Below, piece after piece: positions 1 through 7,974 of a stretch of 39,438 nt of DNA. Both the position numbers and the translations under genes were made by a program. Every line of letters starts with the position of its first letter. Position 1 is the stretch's first letter. This DNA is from Alphaproteobacteria bacterium (GTDB lineage Bacteria; Pseudomonadota; Alphaproteobacteria; Caulobacterales; Hyphomonadaceae). Under the pieces are notes generated by a model. That model had not been told where the DNA came from and made no database searches. It worked only from the letters and a program-made list of their open reading frames with translations. Where the stretch lies: the NCBI GenBank assembly GCA_016125405.1, contig WGLW01000027.1, forward strand, positions 1 to 39,438, given 5' to 3'.

Positions 1-86
1 GGATCTTTGGCCGGGTCGACAAGGCCCAGTCGGCCAGCTTGATCGCCGCCTTCCACCAGGCCTGGACGGAAACGCCTTCAGGCTGA
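1..86 (+). CDS. C-terminal end of an unrecognised protein (partial)
   Basis: An open frame enters from the left edge (codons from base 3) and ends at a TGA at 84-86, giving about 27 residues with a plausible composition (ends TETPSG). It is followed 80 bases later by an AbiEii-like start, so it could be the AbiEi-type antitoxin partner, but those genes usually touch or overlap and the fragment has no diagnostic motif. Function is not assigned. Confidence 0.35.
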   Translation, partial: IFGRVDKAQSASLIAAFHQAWTETPSG

Positions 87-166
87 GAGACGACCCGGCT
101 CCGCCCTCCCCGCGTGCGAAGGCTCCTTTCGCCAGTGCTAGGGCGTAGCGAGACGCACGCCGCCGC

Positions 167-274
167 ATGAGCCTTCTCCACGAGCAAAAGGATTTTGCTG
201 ACCTGCTCCTAGCAACGGGCAGAAAACTCGGAATCGATCCAGCGCTTGTGGAAAAGGACTACTGGATTATCCAT
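167..274 (+). pseudogene. Broken AbiEii/AbiGii-type nucleotidyltransferase toxin (N-terminal fragment)
   Basis: The first 36 residues read like the start of AbiEii-type toxins: a helical FADLLLATGRKLGI segment followed by the family hallmark PALVEKDYWI at about residues 25-34. AbiEii proteins are type IV toxin-antitoxin nucleotidyltransferases of roughly 250-300 residues. Here the family-like sequence stops at His36 (bases 272-274), exactly where a 20-base inverted repeat begins. The frame then runs on through unrelated sequence to 556, and the nucleotidyltransferase catalytic region is absent. The remnant should be inactive. The identification rests on the short but characteristic VEKDYW segment; the disruption is seen directly, while the cause (insertion or deletion) is inferred. 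Confidence 0.6.
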
Positions 275-441
275 CAAGGCCATGGCCCGCGTGTCGATCA
301 ACAGGCCAGATACAAATGCGCGACGTTCACGTTCATTCTCTTGCGAACGGCAGCCGAACCATACAAACGGGCCACCGGTCCGCGTACCGCCCAGTTAGCG
401 CCGGGACAGTCGGGCCAGCGGACGCGGGTCATGGCCTTGAT
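273..441. repeat. Small inverted-repeat-bounded segment inside the toxin remnant
   Basis: Bases 273-292 read ATCAAGGCCATGGCCCGCGT. The reverse complement of 422-441 matches at 19 of 20 positions. The 169-base segment has no convincing gene. Its left edge coincides with the point where AbiEii similarity ends, as expected for a decayed insertion-sequence end pair or a MITE-like element. No clear target-site duplication is seen on the flanks. Chance similarity or old coding sequence remains possible. Confidence 0.4.
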
Positions 442-582
442 TACAAAGTGTCACGAAGACCGACTATTCTGGCGTGATCAAATTCCCGCACGAAAGCGGG
501 CTTCAACCTTGTCTGGTGGCGGCCGGGGGCGTTCTCTCTTCCGGACCCGCCGTTGATGCGCCTGAACGATTGGAGGTCGCCC

Positions 583-3525
583 ATGATCGGTGAACACATC
601 GTGTCCCGGACCGAACACGTCGCTCCGGCAAACGGCCATTCGACACATCGCCCGCCCTTCCTGAGACAGGCGGCCAGCCAATATCTGGCGGCGCTGGCGC
701 TTCTTGGCCTGATTGGTCTGGGGGCCTGCAGCACCCCGGCGCAGGCGCAAACGACCGCCGGCCAACTGCTCCCGACCGGCCAGTCGATCACGCCAACGGC
801 GGTTCCTGGCGCGACTTTCCAGCCGCTTGCGACCAACATGGCTGGCCGGCGCGACTACATCGCCGATGGTGCGGCGGCCGCCGCCATAAGCCCCGATGGG
901 AAGTCCATGCTGGTGCTGACCAGCGGCTACAACGTCGTCAATGGCGCCGACAGCAAGCGCCGTGCGGACCTCTCCAAACAGTACATTCTCGTCTATGACA
1001 TCACCGGCAACGCGCCCCGCAGGCGCCAGACGCTCACCATCGCCAACGCCTTTGGCGGGATCGCCTGGTCGCCGGACGGGTCGTCCTTCTACGTCGGCGG
1101 CGGCGTTGATGACGCCGTTCAGGCCTACAGCAAATCGAAAGGGCGATACGCCCCGGATGGCGCGCCAATTCCCCTCGGCCACAAGGCGGGTCTGGGCGCT
1201 GACGTCAAGCCACAGGCGGGCGGGCTTGCGGTCAGCCCGTCGGGCAAGCGCCTGCTTGTCGCAAACTACTATAACGACTCTGTAAGTCTGATCGATACAG
1301 CAACCCGGAAGGTCGTCGCCGAACGCGACTTGCGGCCGGGCAAGAATGATGCGGCCAAGCGCGGCGTTCCTGGCGGGGAGTTTCCGGTCGCGGTTGCCTG
1401 GCGCGACGACAGCCATGCCTTCGTTTCGGCCGCGCGGGACCGCGAGATCATAGCGCTTGATGTGCATCCAACGGACGTCACGATCGCCACGCGAACGGCG
1501 ACGGTGGGCGAGCCAACGTCACTCCTTATCAACCGTGCAGGCGATCGGCTTTATGCCGTCGAGGACAATGACGACCGCCTGGCCATCCTCAACGCCGCCA
1601 CCGGAGCGCTTGCCGCCGAGCCGCATCTCGGCCTGCCGGAAGGACTTGCTGGCGCCAACGGGCCCGCTTTCACTGGCAAGGGCGTAAATCCCGACAGCCT
1701 CGCCTTCGGTCCCGATGACTCAACCCTCCTGGTGACATATGGCGGGATCAACGCGCTGGCCATCGTCTCGCTCAAGCATGACGAGGCCGACGTCGTTGGC
1801 CTGATCCCGACCGGCTGGTATCCGAGCGCCGTTGCCGTGCGTGGCGACGGACGGCGCATCTTTGTCGCCAACCGCAAGAGCCCGCCAGGACCGAACCCGA
1901 ACGGGTGCGGCCCGAGACAGGCGATGGTCCAGGCGCAGTCCGCCGCATGCGGATCGGCGAACCAGTACATCTACCAGCTGGAAAAGGCGGGACTGCTGAG
2001 CTTTCCCCCGCCGGACCAGAAAACGCTCGCACGCCTGACCCTTCAGGTTGCGGACAATATCGGCGCGACCGACGGGCCGGTCCGCGCCGCAGCCTCGGCG
2101 GTAATGGCGCGCGTGGCTGAAAAGATCAAACATGTCGTCTTCATCGTGAAGGAAAACCGCACCTATGATCAGGTGCTTGGCGACCTGGAGGTCGGCAATG
2201 GCGATCCGCGGCTGGCGATCCTGGGCGGGGCCATGACGCCGAACCACCATCAGCTGGCCCGCCAGTTCGTGACGTTCGACAATTTCTACGACAGCGGCGA
2301 ACAATCCAGCACGGGCTGGAACTGGTCCACCGCCGCGCGCGCCACCGACCTCATGGAGCGCACGGCTTCGGTCAACTACGCCGGCCGCGGGCTCTCCTAC
2401 GAGGCGGAAGGCACAGACCGGAATGTCAACGTCGCGCTGGCGATGAAGGATCGGGACACGGTGAACTCAGCCCTGCCCGACGATCCCGATCTCCTTCCCG
2501 GCAAGGCTCACCTTACCTCTCCTGACGGCGATGATGATGACGAACAGGGGGAAGGGTTTCTCTGGGACGGGGCTTTGAGAGCCGGTCTTACGGTTCGCAA
2601 CTACGGGTTCATGAGCGAGGGCGCCTATGATCCCAAGGATCCAAAATCGATCCCGCCCATTCGCGATCCGTTCAGGGAAAAGCGCACGGCCTATGTCAGC
2701 GCCAACCAGTCGCTGGCGCCGGTCAGCGATCCCTATTTCCGCGGTTTCGACCAGGCGTTTCCGGACTACTGGCGGTACAAGGAGTGGGAGCGCGAATTCG
2801 ACCTTCAGGTCTCCTCCCGGTCGATGCCCGCCCTGACCCTGTTGCGCATTTCGCACGATCATTTCGGCGACTTCGGAACGGCGATCGACGGCGTCGACAC
2901 CGTGCAGAAACAGATGGCGGACAATGACTATGCGCTGGGCCTCATCGTCCAGAAGATCGCAGCCAGCCCGTTTGCCGGTTCGACCCTTGTGTTCGTGATC
3001 GAGGACGACGCCCAGAACGGGGCGGATCATGTCGACGCACGGCGAAGCCTCGCCTTCATCGTCGGGCCCTATGTCAAACAAAAGGCCCTGGTCACGACGC
3101 GCTACACGACCGTAAGCCTGCTACGCACCATCGAGGAGATCTTGAGGATTCCTCCCCTCGGTCTCAACGATGCGCTGGCGGCGCCCATGTCCGATGCGTT
3201 TGATCTCGGCCAGAGCGAGTGGTCCTATCAGGCGAGCGTTCCGGACGTTCTTCGCACCACGCAATTGCCGCTCCCGCCCCGGCAGCATGCGGACACCAGG
3301 GGTCGCGCGCTCTGCCCGATGCATGACGCCGCCTGGTGGGGCCGCGCCATGGCGGGTCAGAACTTCGCTGAAGAGGACCGGCTCGACACCGACGCGTTCA
3401 ACCACGCTCTCTGGGCCGGTCTGGCTGGCGAAGGGGCGCCGCCGCCCGAGCGAACGGGATTGGATCTCAGGGCCGGGCGCGCAGCATTGCTTGCATCCGT
3501 CCACCAGGACTGCCCGGACCTTTAG
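583..3525 (+). CDS. Lipoprotein with YncE-like beta-propeller and C-terminal phosphoesterase domain
   Basis: About 980 residues. The start at 583 has a GGAGG six bases upstream; an in-frame ATG at 553 lacks this. A hydrophobic stretch ends in a lipobox (GLGAC), so the protein is probably a lipoprotein. Residues ~60-460 contain repeated propeller blades (ISPDGKSMLVLTSG, SPDGSSFYVGG, SPSGKRLLVANY, RGDGRRIFVANRKS). Residues ~510-850 carry the phosphoesterase (PF04185-like) signatures KHVVFIVKENRTYD and IEDDAQNGADHVD, which supply metal and phosphate-binding residues in acid phosphatase/phospholipase C relatives. This matches proteins described as bifunctional YncE/alkaline phosphatase family. 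The substrate is unknown; a periplasmic phosphomono- or diester is inferred. An acidic run (DGDDDDEQGEG) near residue 650 is an insertion in the phosphoesterase part. It appears to be a single-gene unit. Confidence 0.88.
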   Translation: MIGEHIVSRTEHVAPANGHSTHRPPFLRQAASQYLAALALLGLIGLGACSTPAQAQTTAGQLLPTGQSITPTAVPGATFQPLATNMAGRRDYIADGAAAAAISPDGKSMLVLTSGYNVVNGADSKRRADLSKQYILVYDITGNAPRRRQTLTIANAFGGIAWSPDGSSFYVGGGVDDAVQAYSKSKGRYAPDGAPIPLGHKAGLGADVKPQAGGLAVSPSGKRLLVANYYNDSVSLIDTATRKVVAERDLRPGKNDAAKRGVPGGEFPVAVAWRDDSHAFVSAARDREIIALDVHPTDVTIATRTATVGEPTSLLINRAGDRLYAVEDNDDRLAILNAATGALAAEPHLGLPEGLAGANGPAFTGKGVNPDSLAFGPDDSTLLVTYGGINALAIVSLKHDEADVVGLIPTGWYPSAVAVRGDGRRIFVANRKSPPGPNPNGCGPRQAMVQAQSAACGSANQYIYQLEKAGLLSFPPPDQKTLARLTLQVADNIGATDGPVRAAASAVMARVAEKIKHVVFIVKENRTYDQVLGDLEVGNGDPRLAILGGAMTPNHHQLARQFVTFDNFYDSGEQSSTGWNWSTAARATDLMERTASVNYAGRGLSYEAEGTDRNVNVALAMKDRDTVNSALPDDPDLLPGKAHLTSPDGDDDDEQGEGFLWDGALRAGLTVRNYGFMSEGAYDPKDPKSIPPIRDPFREKRTAYVSANQSLAPVSDPYFRGFDQAFPDYWRYKEWEREFDLQVSSRSMPALTLLRISHDHFGDFGTAIDGVDTVQKQMADNDYALGLIVQKIAASPFAGSTLVFVIEDDAQNGADHVDARRSLAFIVGPYVKQKALVTTRYTTVSLLRTIEEILRIPPLGLNDALAAPMSDAFDLGQSEWSYQASVPDVLRTTQLPLPPRQHADTRGRALCPMHDAAWWGRAMAGQNFAEEDRLDTDAFNHALWAGLAGEGAPPPERTGLDLRAGRAALLASVHQDCPDL

Positions 3526-3721
3526 GCCACGAGGCGGTCAAGGCTTGATCGAGGCGACCTTCCGGATCGTCATCGTTTCCTGTCAATGGCCGTTTCCGTT
3601 CGTATTTTTCGCTAAAAGCGCGGACAGGCTGGCGTCTGGCTGACGGCGCCACCACGCGAGCCGGCCTCATCGGGCCAACATCCTTAACAGATTCGAAATT
3701 GGCCTCAGTTAACCTTCCACG

Positions 3722-4351
3722 ATGATCCGGAGGAGATTCATCCCGCTGTTTGCGGCCCTGGCGATGCATGCATCGGCCTGGGCGGCCGACGTGCGTGTCG
3801 AGGTTCGCTCCCCTGGCGGCGCGCCGATCGCCAATGCCGTCGTGACGATTTCAGGACCGGCGACGACTACCGCCCTTCCCGCGGATGGATGGGTGATGGA
3901 GCAGAAGGGTCTGGCTTTTCATCCCTTCGTCCTGGTGGTTCCGCCAGGCGCCACAGTATCCTTCCCAAATCATGACCAGACGCGGCACCACGTCTATTCC
4001 TTCTCGCCAGCAGGACCATTCGAGCTGAAACTGTACGGTTCGGGCGAAACGCGCACCGTTCGATTTCCAAAAGCCGGCACGATTGCGATCGGCTGCAATA
4101 TTCACGATCAGATGACAGCCTTCATCCGCGTCACCGATGCGCCATGGGCGGCGGTGACGGATGCCTCCGGGGTTGCGACCTTTCACGATGTCGAGGCGGG
4201 CGATCGCTCCATCAATGTCTGGCACCCCTACCAGAAGGGTGCGCCCGATGCGACGCTGGGGCGCGAGAGCATGATACCCGCCGCGGGATCAGTGACACAA
4301 ACCTTCCTCCTGAGCATCCGCAAGCCGCTTGACCTCCACTCGGCGTACTGA
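3722..4351 (+). CDS. Periplasmic cupredoxin-like protein (methylamine utilization protein family)
   Basis: 209 residues. A signal peptide ends near AWA|AD (residue ~21), so the protein is exported. A short Ig/carboxypeptidase-regulatory-like stretch (VEVRSPGGAPIANAVVTI) precedes a blue-copper fold. The copper ligands are visible: a His in the FPNHDQTRHHVYSF region and the Cys-x2-His-x2-Met set in GCNIHDQM (residues ~124-130). Such proteins are often labelled methylamine utilization protein, but no methylamine genes are nearby, so that name should not be read as function. Likely role: small periplasmic copper redox protein or copper carrier. It is the first gene of a tight unit: the next start lies 7 bases after its stop, with the stop forming part of that gene's ribosome site. 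Confidence 0.85.
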   Translation: MIRRRFIPLFAALAMHASAWAADVRVEVRSPGGAPIANAVVTISGPATTTALPADGWVMEQKGLAFHPFVLVVPPGATVSFPNHDQTRHHVYSFSPAGPFELKLYGSGETRTVRFPKAGTIAIGCNIHDQMTAFIRVTDAPWAAVTDASGVATFHDVEAGDRSINVWHPYQKGAPDATLGRESMIPAAGSVTQTFLLSIRKPLDLHSAY

Positions 4352-4358
4352 GGGCGCC

Positions 4359-6632
4359 ATGATTGTCCGGCTCCGCACCAAGCTCGCTCTTCTCTACGGC
4401 GGCCTCTTTGGCCTTGTGATGATCGCCATTGCGTTTGGCGTCTATCCCATCGTTTCGACGAGCGCCTTCAATGCGGCGCGAGGACAGCTGGAAGCGACCT
4501 CGAATGCGTTCCAGCGGCTCGAAGCCCTGCAAATGAGCCAGCTGAGGGACAACACCCGCATTTCTGCGACGGATTTCGGATTCCGGTCGGCTGTCGCGCT
4601 TGCAAAGGCCGACCCCGCCACGGTGCGCACTGCGCTTGCCAATCTGAGACGGAGGATCGGCGGCGACATCGCGTATCTTGTCCTGCCCGACGGCGAAGTG
4701 GTGGCCGAGACCAACGCCCCCTCCCTTCCGCCCGGTCTACCCGACAGTCTGACAGACGGGGATGTGACCCAGGGCGGTCTCGTTCTTGGGCAAATTGCCT
4801 ACCGCGCTGTGGCGGCGCCGGTCATGGCGCCCAATCTCATCGGCTGGCTTCTGGTCGGTACGCGCTTCGATGACGCCCAGATGAAGTCGCTTGTTTCCCT
4901 GTCTTCGATACCGATCCATGCGCAACTTCTGGAGCGTCGCGACAACGAACTCATCCATCTCTCGCATTCATCCGAAGCAGGATCGGATCCTCAGCAGGCA
5001 AGACCGGCAATTGTCGAGACGCGCGCCATCGCCGGCATTAACGGCGCGGACCTGCAACTCCGGCTCAGCTATCCGCTTGAGACAGCGCTGGCGCCGATGC
5101 GCTCGCTGCTCGGCCTCCTCTTGGGAATGGGACTTCTGGGTCTCGCCGTCCTTGGTCTTGCCGCGTGGCTGCTCGCGCGCTCGATCACGCGCCCCATCGC
5201 CGCTCTCGAAAGCGCCACGCGCTCGATTGAGGACGGCAAGTATGATCGCGTGCAGGTGGCTTCGCGCGACGAGATCGGCCGGCTTGCGAACAGCTTCAAT
5301 CTCATGGCCGGCGCCATCGAGGAGCGCACCCGGACCATCACATATCAGGCCATGCACGACCGCGAGACCGGATTGCCGAACCGTGAATGCTTTGAGGAGG
5401 CGCTTCAGCGCGCCGTGACGGCGACCGGACATATCTATGTCGGCGTCATTGGCATGGACCGGTTCACGCACATTCGCGACGCCATCGGATACGAGCGGAC
5501 CGGACGTCTTCTTGCCGCCCTCGGCGAGCGCCTCGCGGCGCCGGACGCGGTCGCCCCGCCCGCCCGTCTCTCCGGCGAATTGCTGGTCGTGGCCTTTGCC
5601 GCCCGGTCCGGCGCTGAAGCCGAGTTGCGGCTCGCGGAAATGCTCGATGCGACCGAACAACCGATCAAGATCGGCGGCCAGCGGATCGACGTCGCAGCCA
5701 AGGCAGGCTTCGCCAGGCTCTCCGAGCCGGGCGCCAACGGCCAGAGCGCCGTTGAACGAGCGAGTATCGCGCTTGACCAGGCAAGGCGCGCCCATACGCG
5801 AGTGTCCGCCTTCAACGCAGAAGCCTACGGCGATCCGGCGGGCAATCTGTCACTGATGGGCGACATGCTGAACGCCCTCGCCAGCGGCGACATGTTTCTC
5901 GCTCACCAGCCGAAGCTGAACCTGCGCACCGGAAAATTCGATGGAACCGAGGCTCTCATCCGCTGGCGCCACCCTCAGCGCGGCATGATCCGTCCGGATC
6001 TCTTCGTCACCATGGCTGAGGAAACCGGTCATATCCGCCCGCTCACGGAATGGGTGCTGGCGCAGGCCATCAAGGACCAGGAGACGTTGGCTGCGGCGGG
6101 ACTGGCCTTGCGTGTTTCGGTCAATATCTCTGGTCGCCTTCTGGGAGATCCGTCATTCGAACAGGTGATCGACCGCCTCGCCGAGGGCCGGACCGAGGCG
6201 CTGTGTTTCGAGATTACGGAAACGGCCGTGATGAACGATCCCCAAAGGGCGATGAAGCAGCTCGGCAAACTCGCCGAACGGGGCTTTCCGTTGTCGATCG
6301 ACGATTACGGTTCGGGACTCTCCTCGCTCAGCTACCTGAAGATGATACCCGCCAGGGAACTCAAGATCGATCGCAGTCTCGTCGCGGGACTGGAGGCGGA
6401 TACGCGAGACGCCTTCCTCCTGCGCTCGACGATCGACCTTGGTCATGGGCTAGGCATGAAGGTCGTCGCCGAAGGGATCGAGGACGAACGTACGCTGGCG
6501 GTCCTGCAGGGCCTTGGCTGCGATCTTGCCCAGGGCTACCTGATCTCGCGACCCGTCCCCCTGCCCGACCTGATCCGCTTTCTCAAGGCAGACGCCGACA
6601 TCGTTTCCCGGCGCGTGAGGGCTTCGGCGTGA
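4359..6632 (+). CDS. Membrane HAMP-GGDEF(degenerate)-EAL c-di-GMP phosphodiesterase
   Basis: 757 residues from the ATG at 4359, chosen for GAGGG four bases upstream over an upstream TTG. One membrane helix near residues 5-25, a periplasmic sensor region to about 240, a second helix (LLGLLLGMGLLGLAVLGLAAW), then HAMP (RSITRPIAALESATRSI). The GGDEF domain begins at AMHDRETGLPNRE, but its signature is replaced by SGELL, so cyclase activity is very unlikely. The EAL domain is intact: EAL at ~531, ETGHIRPLTEWVL, CFEITETA, LSIDDYGSGLSSLSYLK and VVAEGIED, the residues needed for metal and c-di-GMP hydrolysis. It probably acts as a membrane phosphodiesterase controlled by a periplasmic signal. Its position between a cupredoxin and a barrel protein suggests a redox or copper-linked input (inference). 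It overlaps the next gene by 4 bases (GTGA). Confidence 0.92.
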   Translation: MIVRLRTKLALLYGGLFGLVMIAIAFGVYPIVSTSAFNAARGQLEATSNAFQRLEALQMSQLRDNTRISATDFGFRSAVALAKADPATVRTALANLRRRIGGDIAYLVLPDGEVVAETNAPSLPPGLPDSLTDGDVTQGGLVLGQIAYRAVAAPVMAPNLIGWLLVGTRFDDAQMKSLVSLSSIPIHAQLLERRDNELIHLSHSSEAGSDPQQARPAIVETRAIAGINGADLQLRLSYPLETALAPMRSLLGLLLGMGLLGLAVLGLAAWLLARSITRPIAALESATRSIEDGKYDRVQVASRDEIGRLANSFNLMAGAIEERTRTITYQAMHDRETGLPNRECFEEALQRAVTATGHIYVGVIGMDRFTHIRDAIGYERTGRLLAALGERLAAPDAVAPPARLSGELLVVAFAARSGAEAELRLAEMLDATEQPIKIGGQRIDVAAKAGFARLSEPGANGQSAVERASIALDQARRAHTRVSAFNAEAYGDPAGNLSLMGDMLNALASGDMFLAHQPKLNLRTGKFDGTEALIRWRHPQRGMIRPDLFVTMAEETGHIRPLTEWVLAQAIKDQETLAAAGLALRVSVNISGRLLGDPSFEQVIDRLAEGRTEALCFEITETAVMNDPQRAMKQLGKLAERGFPLSIDDYGSGLSSLSYLKMIPARELKIDRSLVAGLEADTRDAFLLRSTIDLGHGLGMKVVAEGIEDERTLAVLQGLGCDLAQGYLISRPVPLPDLIRFLKADADIVSRRVRASA

Positions 6633-7864
6633 GATCTCTTGTCCTTTGCCTGATCGCCGGGATCGCACCGCAGGCCATGAGCCAGACGCCGCATGGCGAT
6701 CTTTCCGGCCTTCTCGACCTGCGTGTTGGCGCCGGCGGCGGCGAGACGAGCTGGCTGGATGGCGGGTTCGGCAAGCTGGGCCTTGGCGGTGAGGATGATC
6801 TGGACGCACGCATTGCGCGTGGCGCGCTGGTCTGGCGGCCCCATCTTACCTGGTCAACCGACCTCTATCTGCAACTCGAATTCGATCCGGAACAGGATAA
6901 TCCCGTCGGCGTCGGCGAGGCGTATCTGCGCTTCAAACCGATGCCCGCAGGTTCGTTGCGCTATAGCTTGAAGGTCGGCGCATTCTATCCGCCCGTATCG
7001 CTTGAGAACGATGGCGTCGCCTGGTCGACCAGCCGCACACTCACCCCTTCCGCCATCAACACATGGATTGGCGAAGAGGTGAAAGTCGGCGGTCTTGAAA
7101 CGAGTGTCACCATGCCCGCCGGCGCAGGTCACCTGACGGCTACCGGCGCGGCGTTTGGCTACAATGACACGGCAGGAACGCTTCTGACATTTCGCGGCTG
7201 GGCGATGCACGACCACCAGATAAACCTGGGTGGGGAGTTCCCGCTGCCGGAACGCACGCCGGCCTGGTGGGCGCTCCGCCCGCGGCAGGCGCATGTAGCC
7301 GAACCCTTCCGCGAGATCGATGGCCGCGTTGGCTACTACGCGCAGCTCGAATGGCGACCAGCCGCGCCCTTCGCCGCCAGTGTGCTGCACTATGACAATA
7401 ACGGCGATGGCCATTCCCGGGACGACTTCCAGACGTCATGGGATACCGCCTTCACCAATGTCAGCGTCATCGCCCAATTGGGAGAAAACACACAACTTCT
7501 GGCGCAGGCCATGCTCGGCGAAACGGCATGGATTCCTCTTGCCAACGGGCCGGTCGCAAAGGTTGATGATGTCGGCTTCCGCTCGGCCTACATTCTCCTC
7601 GACCACGCCTTTGGCGGCCAGGGCCTCGCCGCCCGCCTCGAAGCCTTCGAGACCACCGATGAAAACCAGCCCTACTCGCTCAACTCGACACCCGAAAATG
7701 GTTGGGCCGTCACGGCGTCGTGGCGCAACCATCTTACGACAAACCTGATCTGGATGGTCGAGGGCGTCTATGTCGAAAGCAACCGCGATGCACGCAGCCA
7801 GGTCGGCGTCGACCCCGACCAGAACCAGCTTCAGCTACAAACGGCCTTGCGCGTGAATTTCTAG
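6629..7864 (+). CDS. Outer-membrane beta-barrel (porin-like) protein
   Basis: 411 residues from a GTG at 6629 that overlaps the upstream TGA, implying translational coupling. A signal peptide (MRSLVLCLIAGIAPQAMSQ) is followed by a sequence rich in alternating hydrophobic and polar residues, Gly and aromatic residues, and it ends in an aromatic (LRVNF), typical of an outer-membrane barrel. No motif fixes a substrate. Similar barrels occur as the third member next to cupredoxin and GGDEF/EAL genes in other proteobacteria, as far as I recall. A porin or an adhesin-export barrel are both possible. A long open frame extends upstream to 6050, but that part overlaps the phosphodiesterase gene and is not real. 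Confidence 0.75.
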   Translation: MRSLVLCLIAGIAPQAMSQTPHGDLSGLLDLRVGAGGGETSWLDGGFGKLGLGGEDDLDARIARGALVWRPHLTWSTDLYLQLEFDPEQDNPVGVGEAYLRFKPMPAGSLRYSLKVGAFYPPVSLENDGVAWSTSRTLTPSAINTWIGEEVKVGGLETSVTMPAGAGHLTATGAAFGYNDTAGTLLTFRGWAMHDHQINLGGEFPLPERTPAWWALRPRQAHVAEPFREIDGRVGYYAQLEWRPAAPFAASVLHYDNNGDGHSRDDFQTSWDTAFTNVSVIAQLGENTQLLAQAMLGETAWIPLANGPVAKVDDVGFRSAYILLDHAFGGQGLAARLEAFETTDENQPYSLNSTPENGWAVTASWRNHLTTNLIWMVEGVYVESNRDARSQVGVDPDQNQLQLQTALRVNF

Positions 7865-7974
7865 GCTCGACAGCACCGTGCGCCCATAGATCGCTTTGGC
7901 CCAGATTGCGCCCCTGCCGAAACGTGAAACGCACGACCGTATCTCGCCGAATTCGGACATCCTTCGCACCCAAT

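Noticed and set aside
478-1467. Long minus-strand open frame opposite the phosphoesterase gene
   Set aside because: Arg/Gly-rich shadow translation with no domain; the plus-strand frame has clear propeller and phosphoesterase motifs.
4968-5795. 275-codon minus-strand frame opposite the EAL gene
   Set aside because: Antisense to a well-supported gene and no ribosome site or motif; GC-rich third positions create such frames.
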